Assembly: GCA_963721305.1 (NCBI GenBank)
Contig: CAVRIR010000005.1
Coordinates: 434,001 to 498,000, forward strand
Source of the DNA: DATAES01 sp963721305
GTDB taxonomy: Bacteria; Actinomycetota; Acidimicrobiia; Acidimicrobiales; JACDCH01
Length of the DNA stretch: 64,000 nt
Direction of reading: 5' to 3'
In this document: positions 17,514-26,216 of the stretch, one piece after another
Layout: the number at the start of each line of letters is the position of its first letter
How positions within the stretch are numbered: position 1 is the stretch's first letter
Translations under genes and position numbers: made by a program
Notes under the pieces: generated by a model
The model's input: only the letters and a program-made list of their open reading frames with translations
Databases searched by the model: none
What the model was told of the DNA's origin: nothing

Positions 17514-18260
17514 TCAACGATGCTCAGGATTCGGGAAGTCGAAGCGGCATCCGGCGTCCCATTCGGATCGTTGGTTGCCGTGCGCGGGGATGCCGCCTCG
17601 GTCTTTGAGCATCCGCGCGAGGTGCAGCAGGTTCCACGTCATGAACGTGGTGTTTCGGTTCGTGAACTCATTGTCGGGTCCACCAGAGCCCGGGTCGAGA
17701 TAGGAAGGTCCGGGCCCGGCTTCGCCGATCCAACCCGCATCGGCCTGCGGTGGGATGACGTAGCCGAGGTGTTGCAGTGAGTAGAGGACGTTCATCGCGC
17801 AGTGCTTGACGCCGTCCTCGTTGCCAGTGACGAGACAACCACCAACGCGCCCGTAGTACGCGTACTGGCCGGCGTCGTTGAGCAGGTGTGAATTGCCGTA
17901 GAGCCGTTCGATGACTTGGGTGCACACCGACGACTTCTCGCCGAGCCAGATCGGCGTGCACACCACGAGTATGTCCGAGGCCATCACGCGGTCGAAGATC
18001 GCCGGCCAGTCGTCGCGCTCCCAACCGTGCTCGGTCATGTCCGGCCACACGCCCGTGGCAATGTCTTGGTCGACGACTCGGACCTCTTCGATCGCGACAC
18101 CCTGCCGACGCATGATCTCAGAGGCGATGTCGACGAGCCCTTGGGTGTGTGACAGCTCGGGGGATCGCTTCAGCGTGCAGTTGATGAAGATCGCGCGGAG
18201 ATCGCTGAAGTCCCACGCGTTCTGCCGGCACAGCTCTTCCTGCTTGGCGTTCAACGCCAC
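17514..18260 (-). CDS. Flavodoxin-fold NAD(P)H-dependent FMN reductase-like protein
   Basis: 248 residues. A flavodoxin-like Rossmann fold is indicated by LRAIFINCTLKRSPELSHT (phosphate-binding loop of FMN), then ILVVCTPIWLGEKSSV and GRVGGCLVTGNEDGVKH. This matches the NADPH-dependent FMN reductase/NAD(P)H oxidoreductase family. The C-terminal 60 residues (Gly/Pro-rich, then TFMTWNLLHLARML) form a common extension in this subgroup. The start is a GTG at 18260 with AGAGGAG upstream. Substrate unknown: quinones, nitro-compounds or azo-compounds are typical. It is divergent from the ABC1 kinase gene. Confidence 0.85.
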   Translation of the reverse strand: MALNAKQEELCRQNAWDFSDLRAIFINCTLKRSPELSHTQGLVDIASEIMRRQGVAIEEVRVVDQDIATGVWPDMTEHGWERDDWPAIFDRVMASDILVVCTPIWLGEKSSVCTQVIERLYGNSHLLNDAGQYAYYGRVGGCLVTGNEDGVKHCAMNVLYSLQHLGYVIPPQADAGWIGEAGPGPSYLDPGSGGPDNEFTNRNTTFMTWNLLHLARMLKDRGGIPAHGNQRSEWDAGCRFDFPNPEHR

Positions 18261-18437
18261 GTTGACCGCTCCTCTCGTCGACTCCAGGGAAGGTCTCCGG
18301 TACCGAGTCTCGCGTTACACGCGATCCCCGGAAGTCGAGACCGCACAGGTGGCGGATGGAGCCGCGTCGTAGCCACTGCGCCGAGACAAGCTGTTCTCCG
18401 GGCACGTGGGTGCCCGTTCGCGGTGAGGGGTGAAGAG

Positions 18438-20390
18438 ATGGCGATCATTGCTACGAGCGTCCCTGCGGTTGTTGCCTGGATCGTCCTGGGCCCTCCCGCG
18501 GCGTTGGCCGTTACCGCCGGGGCGGGACGGCTGCTGGGAGCGCGTCGCAGTTGGTTGGCGCTGACCGTCGCCGGAGTCGCTGGTTGGACCATGGGCGTGA
18601 TCTCGGCCGGAGTCGTCACGGGATGGGCGTGGGATTCGCTCGAGATGGTCCTGCTGGCCCTGCTGCTCGGCACGTTGTTCACGATGATCGTTGCGCTCGG
18701 CCTCGACCTCTTGGCGCCGGTCGGGTCGCTGGCGTCGGGTGAGGAAGCCGGTCTGCTCAACCTCACCAACCCGTTGAAGGGCGTCCGTGACGCCCTTCGC
18801 CCCGTACGTCGGTATCGCGAGGTGCTCCATCTCGCCCGCGTGAACGGCGTGACGACTCGCCGGCCGGACCCAGCGGCGCTGCCGGCCGGTGTGCGTCAGA
18901 CGCTCGAACAAGCGGGCGGCATGCTCGTGAAGGTCGGCCAGGTCGCGTCCACCCGGCCTGATCTGCTGCCGGTGGCCTGGTGCGACGAGCTCGCGCTCCT
19001 GCGCACCCACGCCGAGCCGGCACCTGCGGAGGCCATGCGCCCGATCCTCACTGAGGAGCTCGCCATGGCTGTGGAGGAAGCGTTTGCAGAGTTCGACTGG
19101 CAACCGATCGCCAGCGCCTCCATCGCGCAGGTCTATGCCGCTCGACTACGCGACGGCACCAGCGTCGTCGTCAAGGTCCAGCGACCAGGCCTGGACGAGA
19201 CGATCGCGCTCGACGGCGCCGCGATGATGCAGTTGGCGGCGCTCATCGAAAGGCGCACGACCCTCGGCCTGTCGTTGCGACCGACCCAACTCGCGGCCGA
19301 GTTCATCGACAACGTCCGAGAAGAACTCGACTTCCGTATCGAGGCCTCCAACCGCGACGCACTCGCCGTCGCGTTGGCAGACGCCGACCGCGTCCGCGTG
19401 CCAGCGGTGTTCTCGACTCGCTCGACACACCGAGTGCTCACCGAGGAACGGATCCACGGCTGCTCGATCACCGACACCGACTCCCTCTCCTCGCGGGGGC
19501 TCGACACCGGCAACATCGTTCGCCGTCTGGTCGACGCCTTCGTCACGCAAATCTTCCAAGCCGGCGTGTTCCACTCCGATCCCCACCCCGGCAACATCCT
19601 CATCGAAGACGACGGCACCATCGTGCTCATCGATCTCGGTGCGGTGGGAAGGCTCGGCCCGAACCAGCGGACCCTGGTCATGCAAATGCTCGCGGGAGCC
19701 GCCGCAGGCGACGCGACCGCGCTACGACAAGCGCTCACCGAGATGACATCGGTGGACGACCGCGCCGATCTCCGCCAGCTCGACCTCGACCTCGAAGACA
19801 TGCTGGCGCGTCACATGCAACCCGGCGGAGGGATCACCGCCGATGCCTTCCAGGATCTGACACTGATGGTCGGACGCTACGGAATCCAACTCCCCCACTG
19901 GTTCGGCAGCCTCTCCCGCACGCTGGTCACCCTCGAAGGAACGCTCCGGCTGGTCAATCCGACGTTCTCACTCGTCGACGCGGCTCAGGCTCGTGCAGGG
20001 AGCGCTGTTCTCGATCGTGTCCGGCCGGCCTCGCTCCGCGCCGCGCTCGAACAAGAGGCCATCTCCCAACTGCCGCGCCTCCAGCGGCTACCAGAACGCG
20101 TCGATGAGCTCTTGGGTCAAGTCGTGAGCGGCAGGTTCTCGACACGCGTCGCTCTGTTCTCGCATGACAGTGACGCGCAGCTCGTACGCGGACTCGTGGA
20201 CCGCATCGTCGTCGCGGTCTTGGCCGCCTCGCTCGGCATCGGCTCGATCTTGCTGATCAACGTTCAGGTCGGACCGACCTTGAGCGACACCGTGACCCTG
20301 AACGAAGTGCTCGGCTACATCGGCCTCGCCTCGTCGGCTGTCCTGATGCTTCGGGTGATCGCCGGCGTGATCAGAGACGGGTTGACCTGA
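18438..20390 (+). CDS. ABC1/UbiB-family atypical kinase with membrane segments
   Basis: 650 residues from the ATG at 18438, chosen because GAGGGGTGAAGAG precedes it; a GTG at 18423 is in frame. Two or three N-terminal membrane helices come first. The ABC1 kinase-like domain has the diagnostic KxGQ motif (LVKVGQVASTRPD), ASIAQVYAARL with VVKVQRPG (ATP-site Lys), FHSDPHPGNIL (catalytic Asp) and IVLIDLGAVG (metal Asp). Two C-terminal membrane helices end the protein. UbiB-like proteins support quinone biosynthesis or lipid handling. Actinobacteria of this type would use menaquinone, so a quinone/lipid role is only inferred. It converges with the anti-sigma gene. Confidence 0.9.
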   Translation: MAIIATSVPAVVAWIVLGPPAALAVTAGAGRLLGARRSWLALTVAGVAGWTMGVISAGVVTGWAWDSLEMVLLALLLGTLFTMIVALGLDLLAPVGSLASGEEAGLLNLTNPLKGVRDALRPVRRYREVLHLARVNGVTTRRPDPAALPAGVRQTLEQAGGMLVKVGQVASTRPDLLPVAWCDELALLRTHAEPAPAEAMRPILTEELAMAVEEAFAEFDWQPIASASIAQVYAARLRDGTSVVVKVQRPGLDETIALDGAAMMQLAALIERRTTLGLSLRPTQLAAEFIDNVREELDFRIEASNRDALAVALADADRVRVPAVFSTRSTHRVLTEERIHGCSITDTDSLSSRGLDTGNIVRRLVDAFVTQIFQAGVFHSDPHPGNILIEDDGTIVLIDLGAVGRLGPNQRTLVMQMLAGAAAGDATALRQALTEMTSVDDRADLRQLDLDLEDMLARHMQPGGGITADAFQDLTLMVGRYGIQLPHWFGSLSRTLVTLEGTLRLVNPTFSLVDAAQARAGSAVLDRVRPASLRAALEQEAISQLPRLQRLPERVDELLGQVVSGRFSTRVALFSHDSDAQLVRGLVDRIVVAVLAASLGIGSILLINVQVGPTLSDTVTLNEVLGYIGLASSAVLMLRVIAGVIRDGLT

Positions 20391-20440
20391 TGGACACTTT
20401 GCGTTCGTGCCAGATCGCCAATCTCGCCGCTGCTCCGCAG

Positions 20441-21134
20441 CTACGCCAGTGGGGCGGTCAGCACCGTCGTGTCGTCGGGACCGGTGATCCATATCTTCAC
20501 GGCCTGGTCGCGAGGCAATGCGGCGCTGGTGTTGATGGCCGCGCGTCCGTCGTGGCCGGGGACGAAGGTGCCGGCCGGGCTACGCACCCCTGAGGCGTCA
20601 GCGAGCCAGAGGGCGTACACCGTGCCTTCGTCGAGTCCGGCGACGTCGAGGTGGATCGCGGTGCCGTAAGGCTGCAGCGCGGAGCGCAGCGGTCGCGGAG
20701 GCCCCCATCGCAACAGGCTTGGCCGTCAGCGCCACCTGGTCGTGGCCGGCACTCGGACTTGATTGACGCAGCCCGACGAAAGCGACGAGGGCGATCACAG
20801 CCGCCGCCGCGAGGAGCGCCAGCGAGACGCGACGAGCGCGTCGGCGGCCGGGCTCCAACGCTCGGACCGTCGCGTGCTCTGGACGCGCCTGTTCGACTGT
20901 CTGGGTGACGCGGCCGCGCCTGGCGGCGGGAGGCGTGTCGAACTGTGTGATTGCGTCGAGGTCGACGTCAGTGCCGTGCAGCAGCGACGCGGTCGAGCTG
21001 AGCTCGCCTAGCTCGCCCGCGCAACCCGCACACGACTGGGTGTGACTGTCGAACTCGGCACGGCGCTCGCCGGAGAGATCGCCCGTGAGCGCGTCGACGA
21101 TGTCGTTGATCCGGTCGGCGCATGCTTCAGTCAT
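20441..21134 (-). CDS. Anti-sigma factor (zinc-finger + RskA-like domain), one frameshift
   Basis: The ATG at 21134 overlaps the stop of the sigma gene. The N-terminus is a zinc-binding anti-sigma domain with HxxxCxxC (HTQSCAGCAG). A single membrane helix follows (VSLALLAAAAVIALVAFVGL), then an exported RskA-like beta domain (GTAIHLDVAGLDEGTVYALW, KIWITGPDDTTVLTAPLA). The two halves are in different frames that meet at about 20675-20705. The total length is 3n+1, so one extra base explains it. If real, the mutation would cut off the periplasmic sensor half and could leave a constitutive anti-sigma domain. If a sequencing error, the protein is about 231 residues and normal. Confidence 0.8.
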
Positions 21135-21807
21135 CGTTCCAACCAATCGCCTGAAGAGACTTGCGCAAGCTGCGCAAGCCATAGAACACCCTGCTCTTGA
21201 CGGTGCCGACGGGAACTCCGAGGTCGGCGGCGACCGCCTCCTGAGGACGGTCGAGGAGCATGACCTCGATGAGCACCTTCCGGTGCTCCGGGTCCACCCG
21301 GCGCAGGGCCTCCTCGAGCGCGGCGGATTGCAACATCTTCTCCACGGCATCGACCTCACCGTCATTCGCTCTGTTGTCCGCGGCAACACTCCCGTCGGTC
21401 ACTGCGGGGCGAACCTTGCGGGCCCTACTCATGTCGATGATCACGTTGCGGCAGATGGCGAACAGCCATGCCTGGAGCGGAGCCCTGGATGCGTCGTAGC
21501 GATCGGCCCGCCGCCAGGCTCGAACGAATGTCTCCTGCACCGCTTCCTCCGCGAGGCCCCGATCCCCGAGCGACCTGGCTGCAAATCGAAGCAACGGAGT
21601 GCCGAATTCGCGATACGCCGCATCAATCGCTTCGGTGCGGCGCAGATCGGTGGCAGCGCCACGCGGCTCGAGTGCGACGTTCGGTCGGCCTCGGAAACGG
21701 GCGGAGCGCCGGACCGCTATCGGCCCGGCACTCCACTCGTTTCTGCGAGGAGCCGTCCAACGTGCTCGCACCTCGTTGTGAGAGTCCATCGGTTCGGCTG
21801 CCGGCAT
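21127..21807 (-). CDS. ECF RNA polymerase sigma factor
   Basis: 226 residues. Region 2 is at about 60-130 (LAEEAVQETFVRAWRRADRY, WLFAICRNVIIDMSRAR). Region 4 is at about 155-215 (RVDPEHRKVLIEVMLLDRPQ, AADLGVPVGTVKSRVFYGL). The N-terminal 55 residues are basic and unusual; a second ATG at 21789 is possible. The start overlaps the stop of the lipoprotein gene (TGATG) and its 3' end overlaps the anti-sigma gene, so three genes are translationally linked. Its likely promoter recognition is given by the two identical divergent elements at 22389-22484. It probably autoregulates this operon and drives the facing secreted-protein gene. Confidence 0.92.
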   Translation of the reverse strand: MPAAEPMDSHNEVRARWTAPRRNEWSAGPIAVRRSARFRGRPNVALEPRGAATDLRRTEAIDAAYREFGTPLLRFAARSLGDRGLAEEAVQETFVRAWRRADRYDASRAPLQAWLFAICRNVIIDMSRARKVRPAVTDGSVAADNRANDGEVDAVEKMLQSAALEEALRRVDPEHRKVLIEVMLLDRPQEAVAADLGVPVGTVKSRVFYGLRSLRKSLQAIGWNDD

Positions 21808-22325
21808 CAGTAGCCGGGGCTGGACGGCGCGGTCGGTTGGACCAACGCCGAGGTGATCGGCTTGCCGTCGACTCCCGCGACGTGCCAGATGCCCATGAAG
21901 CCCTGACCGTTCGTCTCGCCGGGGGCGGTGTCGCCGCTGAACGTGTAAACCGGCCAGTTGTTGTACGTGAGCTGCGTCTGACCGTCGCTACGCATGATGT
22001 GGCCCAGCTTGGTGGCGTCCACGCCAGGGCCGACTGTGTCCGAAGTCGACGCCGGCACGATCGGCCACACCTTGACGCATTGGCCCATGCACGACGACTG
22101 AGGCTTGATCGCCTTGTCGTTGTCGAAGAAGTACAGCGTCCTGCCGGACCCATCCGTGAGGATCTTGCCGAACTGCTTGTTCGCGGCAGACGAAACAGCA
22201 TTGGATTGAGCTGAGTTGGTCGGGGCCGCCGTTTTGGCGGCGGCGCTGCTCCCGCATGCGGCAGCGACGAGCACGAGTCCGAGCAACAGGGCGAAGCGGG
22301 TCTTCTTGATGAGTCGAGTGGGCAT
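21807..22325 (-). CDS. COG4315-type lipoprotein (Lipoprotein_15 repeats)
   Basis: 172 residues. A signal peptide ends in a lipobox (LVAAAC, lipid-modified C24). A Ser/Ala linker then leads into two repeats of the secreted-repeat family PF03640: ILTDGSGRTLYFFDNDK with CMGQCVKVWPIV, and TYNNWPVYTFSGDTAPGE with GFMGIWHVAG. The C-x3-C pair in the first repeat is conserved in the family. Proteins of this type sit on the outer face of the membrane; their role is unknown, with redox or stress links suggested by gene context. AAGGAAAG precedes the ATG. It heads the sigma/anti-sigma operon and is preceded by an ECF-like promoter. Confidence 0.88.
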   Translation of the reverse strand: MPTRLIKKTRFALLLGLVLVAAACGSSAAAKTAAPTNSAQSNAVSSAANKQFGKILTDGSGRTLYFFDNDKAIKPQSSCMGQCVKVWPIVPASTSDTVGPGVDATKLGHIMRSDGQTQLTYNNWPVYTFSGDTAPGETNGQGFMGIWHVAGVDGKPITSALVQPTAPSSPGY

Positions 22326-22388
22326 GGGATCTTTCCTTCGGTGAGTTCCAGCTGATCGGAACCACCTCGGGTTGGGCCGTTCCAGGAA

Positions 22389-22418
22389 GGACTACGGGCA
22401 CGGAGTCGCGGGGGTTCA
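22389..22418 (-). promoter_or_regulatory. ECF-type promoter of the lipoprotein-sigma-anti-sigma operon
   Basis: On the minus strand TGAAC (22418-22414) and CGTAGTCC (22396-22389) are separated by 17 bases. The same two elements at the same spacing occur on the plus strand at 22455-22484. The -35 (GAAC core) and -10 (CGT core) fit ECF promoters in general. The -10 lies about 65 bases before the 22325 start. Confidence 0.7.
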
Positions 22419-22454
22419 GCGCTTCGGTGCGACAACCGTCACGTTGAAGTTGCG

Positions 22455-22484
22455 TGAACGTGCAAGGGGTGTGGTGCGTAGTCC
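22455..22484 (+). promoter_or_regulatory. ECF-type promoter of the secreted-protein gene
   Basis: TGAAC (22455-22459), 17 bases, CGTAGTCC (22477-22484). It is identical in both elements and spacing to the divergent promoter at 22389-22418. The -10 lies about 50 bases before the ATG at 22533. Confidence 0.7.
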
Positions 22485-22532
22485 TCGCCTGACAGCGCGC
22501 CCGTGTTGTCAGGTTCTCAGGAGGAGAAGCTC

Positions 22533-23174
22533 ATGAAGCGACATCGCATTGTTCGAAAGGTCGCCCCAGCCTTTGCGGCCCTTTCCTTGACATCGGTTGC
22601 CTTCGTCGGTCTCACCGCGACGGGGTCGGATGCCTCGAGCACAACTCGATTCGACATGGCTCGTTCCGCGGCCGCGGTGAACTCAGGCTGTTTGCCCAAC
22701 GCGCAGGGACACGTCCGGGTCGAGCAGCGCGAGCAGAACGAACGCATGACCGTTTCGGTGTCCGGCTTGCCGGCGAAGACGGAGTTCGATCTGTTCATCA
22801 CCCAACTGCCGGACGCGCCGTTCGGTGTCTCCTGGTACCAGAGCGACCTGGAGACCAACTCGCAGGGTCGGGGGGAAGTGACTGTGGAGGGTCGTTTCAA
22901 CCATGAGACGTTCTCACTGTCGCAGCACGGTCCCGCCGACGGATCCGACCCGACGCAGGGCGTCACGGGGCCGGCGGTCGCGGACACGAATGCCGTGTTC
23001 CGTCCGACGAGTCAGTTCCACGTCGGCCTGTGGTTCAACAGCGCACAGGACGCAGCGAACGCGGGTTGCCCCGGCAACGTCACACCTTTCAATGGTGAGC
23101 AACACGCGGGGACACAGATTCTCAGCACCCGGAACTTCCCGACCGACCACGGCCCGTTGGAGAGCATCGGCTGA
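22533..23174 (+). CDS. Secreted protein of unknown function in the ECF regulon
   Basis: 213 residues from the ATG at 22533, preceded by AGGAGGAGA; the frame opens at 22503 but that start lacks a binding site. A clear Sec signal peptide comes first (basic MKRHRIVRK, hydrophobic AFAALSLTSVAFVGLTATG, cleavage near residues 34-36). The mature part is probably beta-rich (RMTVSVSGLPAKTEFDLFIT, GEVTVEGRFNHETFSL, FHVGLWFNSAQDAANAGCPG) with one likely disulfide. I do not recognise the family with certainty. It is transcribed away from the sigma operon under an identical promoter, so it is probably a target of that sigma factor. It is followed by a hairpin. Confidence 0.8.
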   Translation: MKRHRIVRKVAPAFAALSLTSVAFVGLTATGSDASSTTRFDMARSAAAVNSGCLPNAQGHVRVEQREQNERMTVSVSGLPAKTEFDLFITQLPDAPFGVSWYQSDLETNSQGRGEVTVEGRFNHETFSLSQHGPADGSDPTQGVTGPAVADTNAVFRPTSQFHVGLWFNSAQDAANAGCPGNVTPFNGEQHAGTQILSTRNFPTDHGPLESIG

Positions 23175-23210
23175 CGCGCTCTGCGTGCAACGGATGCTGC
23201 GCAACGTCGG

Positions 23211-23237
23211 CGGCTCCCGGCAACAGATCGGGAGCCG
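23211..23237. terminator. Bidirectional hairpin between convergent genes
   Basis: CGGCTCCCG (23211-23219) and CGGGAGCCG (23229-23237) are a perfect 9-bp stem with a 9-base loop. They sit between the secreted-protein gene (ends 23174) and the DUF2252 gene (ends 23288). Confidence 0.6.
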
Positions 23238-23287
23238 TCGACACGCGTCGAGGCTGAACCTGCTGCCCGCCTTCGACGGCTGGGCAG

Positions 23288-24733
23288 CTACAGCCCGGTC
23301 TGTGCCGTGATCCGCCCGTCGGCGATGGCTTGTTTGAACGCGTCGTAGTCCCGCTGGTTCTGGTCGGCGTAGGACTCGGCGAAGGAAACGATCGCTCGGG
23401 CGAAAGTCGGGCCCTTGCCCAGGTACGCGGCGAGAGCGATTCGGTCGCCCGAGCGGGCGTGGGCACGAGCGAGAGTCCAACCGCACACTCGTCCGTAGGC
23501 GGCGAGTCCGGCAGGGACCACTGTCGTGGGATCGATCGAACCCTTCCAGTCCTTCAACTGGCGCACGTAGAAGTCGCGCTCGACACCGTCGACGCCGACG
23601 GTCTTTTCCCAACCGAGGAAGATGTCGCTCGTCGCTTGCATGACGTGCTGACCGACCACGACGCGCTCGCCCTCGTTGGCGTAGGTGCTCTTGCCGACGA
23701 AGCGCGCCAACACCGAGGGCTGCGCCTCTTTCGCCTGCAGGAACAACGGGTCCGACGCATCACGACCCATGAACAGCGCGATCCACGCCCGCGTGCCGAC
23801 ACTGCCCACCCCAACCGCCTTGCGGGCCATGTCGACCAGCCGGAACTGTTCGAGCAGATGGCGCCGATCGCTCTGCAGTGATCGGCGATAGCTGCGCACG
23901 AGTTCGCGCAGCCATTCGAACACGTCGTCGGCATCATCGTCTTGCAGCTCGTCGCGGATCGGCACGATCACGGGAGGATCACTCACGATCCGAGGTTCAC
24001 CGTCGACCATGTGGGTGAGCTTGCTGAACGCGGCAAGGCTGTCGCTCGTTCGGGCCTTGGCCAAGGCCGCCTTGGTCCGCCGCACCATCTTCCTTGTGTC
24101 TTGGCCACGGACGAACTTCAACAGCTGCTCGGCGTCCAGCTCTCGGTACCACACGTCGAGCTCGCGCAAGCCGGCCAGGGTCTGCATCTCGCTGCGATAA
24201 CCCTCGACCGTTTCCGACACCGCCGCGTTGCGCTCCTTGACGGAGAACCCTCGGTCGCGACCAGCCACGGCAAGACTCGCCGCCAACCGCTTGACATCCC
24301 ATTCCCAAGGCCCAGGCAGCGTCTCGTCGAAATCGTTGACGTCGAACACGAGGTTCCGCTCCGCCGACGCGAACACCCCGAAGTTGCTCAGATGTGCGTC
24401 GCCACAGACCTGAACCGTCAACCCCGAGCGGGGCGTGGCGGCCAGATCAGACGCCATGACCAGCGCGGCACCCCGGTAGAACGAGAACGGCGAAACGAGC
24501 ATCCGCCCGTACCGGATCGGCACCAGCTCGGGCACTCGTGACGTCGCCTGTTCCTCCAGCAACTCGACCGGGTCAGGGCGCGTCGGTGGTGGCTCGAACA
24601 CTTCGTGCGACGACCTCGGGACCGTTGCCCGAGCCTGCTTTCCCGCCTTGATTCGGTCGGCCACCGACAGATGGGTCACCACCGGCGACTTCGCCGTACG
24701 ACTCGCCCGCTTCCTGCCCTGCACCTGGACCAC
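23288..24733 (-). CDS. DUF2252 family protein
   Basis: 481 residues. Family marks: RIKAGKQARATVPRSSHEVF, VPIRYGRMLVSPFSFYRGAA, GLTVQVCGDAHLSNFGVFAS, VFDVNDFDETLPGPWEWDVK and the C-terminal LARAHARSGDRIALAAYLG with a QNQRDYDAF segment. The GDxHxxNFG and DFD motifs echo aminoglycoside-phosphotransferase/kinase-like active sites, so a phosphotransfer role is plausible but unproven. Full length for the family. The likely start is a GTG at 24733, divergent from the sulfite-oxidase-like gene. Confidence 0.9.
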   Translation of the reverse strand: MVQVQGRKRASRTAKSPVVTHLSVADRIKAGKQARATVPRSSHEVFEPPPTRPDPVELLEEQATSRVPELVPIRYGRMLVSPFSFYRGAALVMASDLAATPRSGLTVQVCGDAHLSNFGVFASAERNLVFDVNDFDETLPGPWEWDVKRLAASLAVAGRDRGFSVKERNAAVSETVEGYRSEMQTLAGLRELDVWYRELDAEQLLKFVRGQDTRKMVRRTKAALAKARTSDSLAAFSKLTHMVDGEPRIVSDPPVIVPIRDELQDDDADDVFEWLRELVRSYRRSLQSDRRHLLEQFRLVDMARKAVGVGSVGTRAWIALFMGRDASDPLFLQAKEAQPSVLARFVGKSTYANEGERVVVGQHVMQATSDIFLGWEKTVGVDGVERDFYVRQLKDWKGSIDPTTVVPAGLAAYGRVCGWTLARAHARSGDRIALAAYLGKGPTFARAIVSFAESYADQNQRDYDAFKQAIADGRITAQTGL

Positions 24734-24855
24734 GTGACACCCCCTTGGAGCCGGCGGACACCGTCAGGCGCACCGCTGGTCTCGCACGCTAGGACCCACC
24801 GGCGAGTCGTGGGCAGTAGACGCTGCGCGAGAGTGTCGACGAAGGAGGGCAGCGC

Positions 24856-25464
24856 ATGAGCCGGTTCACTCGGGGCTTCGGCGGACGGGGCCAACAACGC
24901 GACCCGCGTCTGCCGCCCGGCCAGTACGACACCGGCCGGTCCTGGCCCGTCCTCACCGCAGAGGTCACGCCGCGCATCGACACCGCGACATGGACCTTCA
25001 CGGTCGAGGGATTGGTCGAAACCCCGACCACGTGGACGTGGGACCAGCTTCACGCGCTACCCGAGGACGACTACGACGGCGCCATCCATTGTGTGACCAC
25101 GTGGTCCAAGTTCGACATGCACTGGCGCGGCGTGTCGGTCGACACGCTGCTCGCCGTTGCCGCGCCGAGGCCGGGAGCCAGCCACGTCGTTGCCTTCTCC
25201 CACACCGGCTACACGACCAACCTTCCGCTCGAAGATGTCACCGGTGGAAAAGCCTGGGTCGCGTTCGAAGTCGACGGCGCACCGTTGCCCCGCGACCACG
25301 GTGGACCCGCGCGGCTCCTCGTACCGCACCTCTATTTCTGGAAGAGCGCGAAGTGGGTCACAGGTCTACGCGTCCTCGATCACGACGAACCCGGCTTCTG
25401 GGAGGTGCGCGGCTACCACGACCGCGGCGACCCCTGGCTCGAGCAGCGCTACCAAGGCGACTGA
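24856..25464 (+). CDS. Sulfite-oxidase-like molybdopterin oxidoreductase
   Basis: 202 residues, the compact form of the sulfite oxidase fold (oxidoreductase molybdopterin-binding domain only). The Mo ligand is probably C79 in GAIHCVTTWSKFDMHWRGV. Pterin-binding residues follow in HTGYTTNLPLEDV, GPARLLVPHLYFWKSAKWV and the terminal GFWEVRGYHDRGDPWLEQRY. There is no Tat signal, unlike MsrP, so it should be cytosolic. It ends 3 bases before the flavin reductase gene; the pair looks like an oxidoreductase with its electron partner. Substrate unknown. Confidence 0.9.
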   Translation: MSRFTRGFGGRGQQRDPRLPPGQYDTGRSWPVLTAEVTPRIDTATWTFTVEGLVETPTTWTWDQLHALPEDDYDGAIHCVTTWSKFDMHWRGVSVDTLLAVAAPRPGASHVVAFSHTGYTTNLPLEDVTGGKAWVAFEVDGAPLPRDHGGPARLLVPHLYFWKSAKWVTGLRVLDHDEPGFWEVRGYHDRGDPWLEQRYQGD

Positions 25465-25467
25465 CCG

Positions 25468-26184
25468 TTGGTCGACGACCAGCCGGTCGTGCCCGCCGTC
25501 GGACCGTGGCAGGACGCGATCGTCACCGACATCCGGCGCGAGACCACGCGCGTCAAGACCTTCGCGCTCAGCCTGCCGACGACGGCACCGCACCTCGCCG
25601 GGCAGCACTTCATCGTGCGCCTCACCGCACCCGACGGTTACCGCGCACAGCGGTCGTACTCCGTTGCGTCGCCACCCGGCGACGGCACGTCGATCGAGCT
25701 CACTGTCGAGCGGCTGCCCGACGGAGAAGTGTCGACGTTCCTGCACGACGAGCTCGTCGTCGGCGACGCACTCGAAGTGCGCGGACCGATCGGCGGTTGG
25801 TTCGTGTGGGACGGCAGCACGCCGGCCCTGCTGATCGCCGGCGGATCCGGCGTCGTACCGGTGATGGCGATGCTGCGACTCGCGCGCCAACTCGACGCGA
25901 CCGCGCACCTCATCGTGTCGACCCGCACCCCCGACGATGTCATCTACGCCGCCGAGCTCACGAGCCACGATGCGGACGTCCTCTACACGCGCACCACGCC
26001 GCCGGGTGTTCCCCGACCTGCAGGACGGCTCACCGCCGACGACATCCGTCCCCACCTGAGCGACGACGCCACCGTGTTCATCTGTGGGTCGGCCGGTTTC
26101 GCCGACGCCGCGAGCGATCGAGCGCTCGAGGCCGGCGCGCCCACCGCGGCGATACGCGTCGAGCGATTCGGTCCGACGAGCTGA
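25468..26184 (+). CDS. FAD/NAD(P)-binding ferredoxin-reductase-type protein
   Basis: 238 residues with a TTG start just after the preceding stop. The FAD site is AQRSYSVASPPG (RxYSxxS), the beta-barrel ends with GPIGGWFVWDG, the NAD(P) site is IAGGSGVVPVMAML, and FICGSAGFAD closes the fold. No 2Fe-2S domain is attached, so electrons must pass to a separate partner. The adjacent molybdoenzyme is the obvious candidate, as also seen for other actinobacterial sulfite-oxidase-like/ferredoxin-reductase gene pairs. Confidence 0.88.
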   Translation: MVDDQPVVPAVGPWQDAIVTDIRRETTRVKTFALSLPTTAPHLAGQHFIVRLTAPDGYRAQRSYSVASPPGDGTSIELTVERLPDGEVSTFLHDELVVGDALEVRGPIGGWFVWDGSTPALLIAGGSGVVPVMAMLRLARQLDATAHLIVSTRTPDDVIYAAELTSHDADVLYTRTTPPGVPRPAGRLTADDIRPHLSDDATVFICGSAGFADAASDRALEAGAPTAAIRVERFGPTS

Positions 26185-26216
26185 CTGCGTCCCGATCCAC
26201 TCAGCACGGAGCATCG

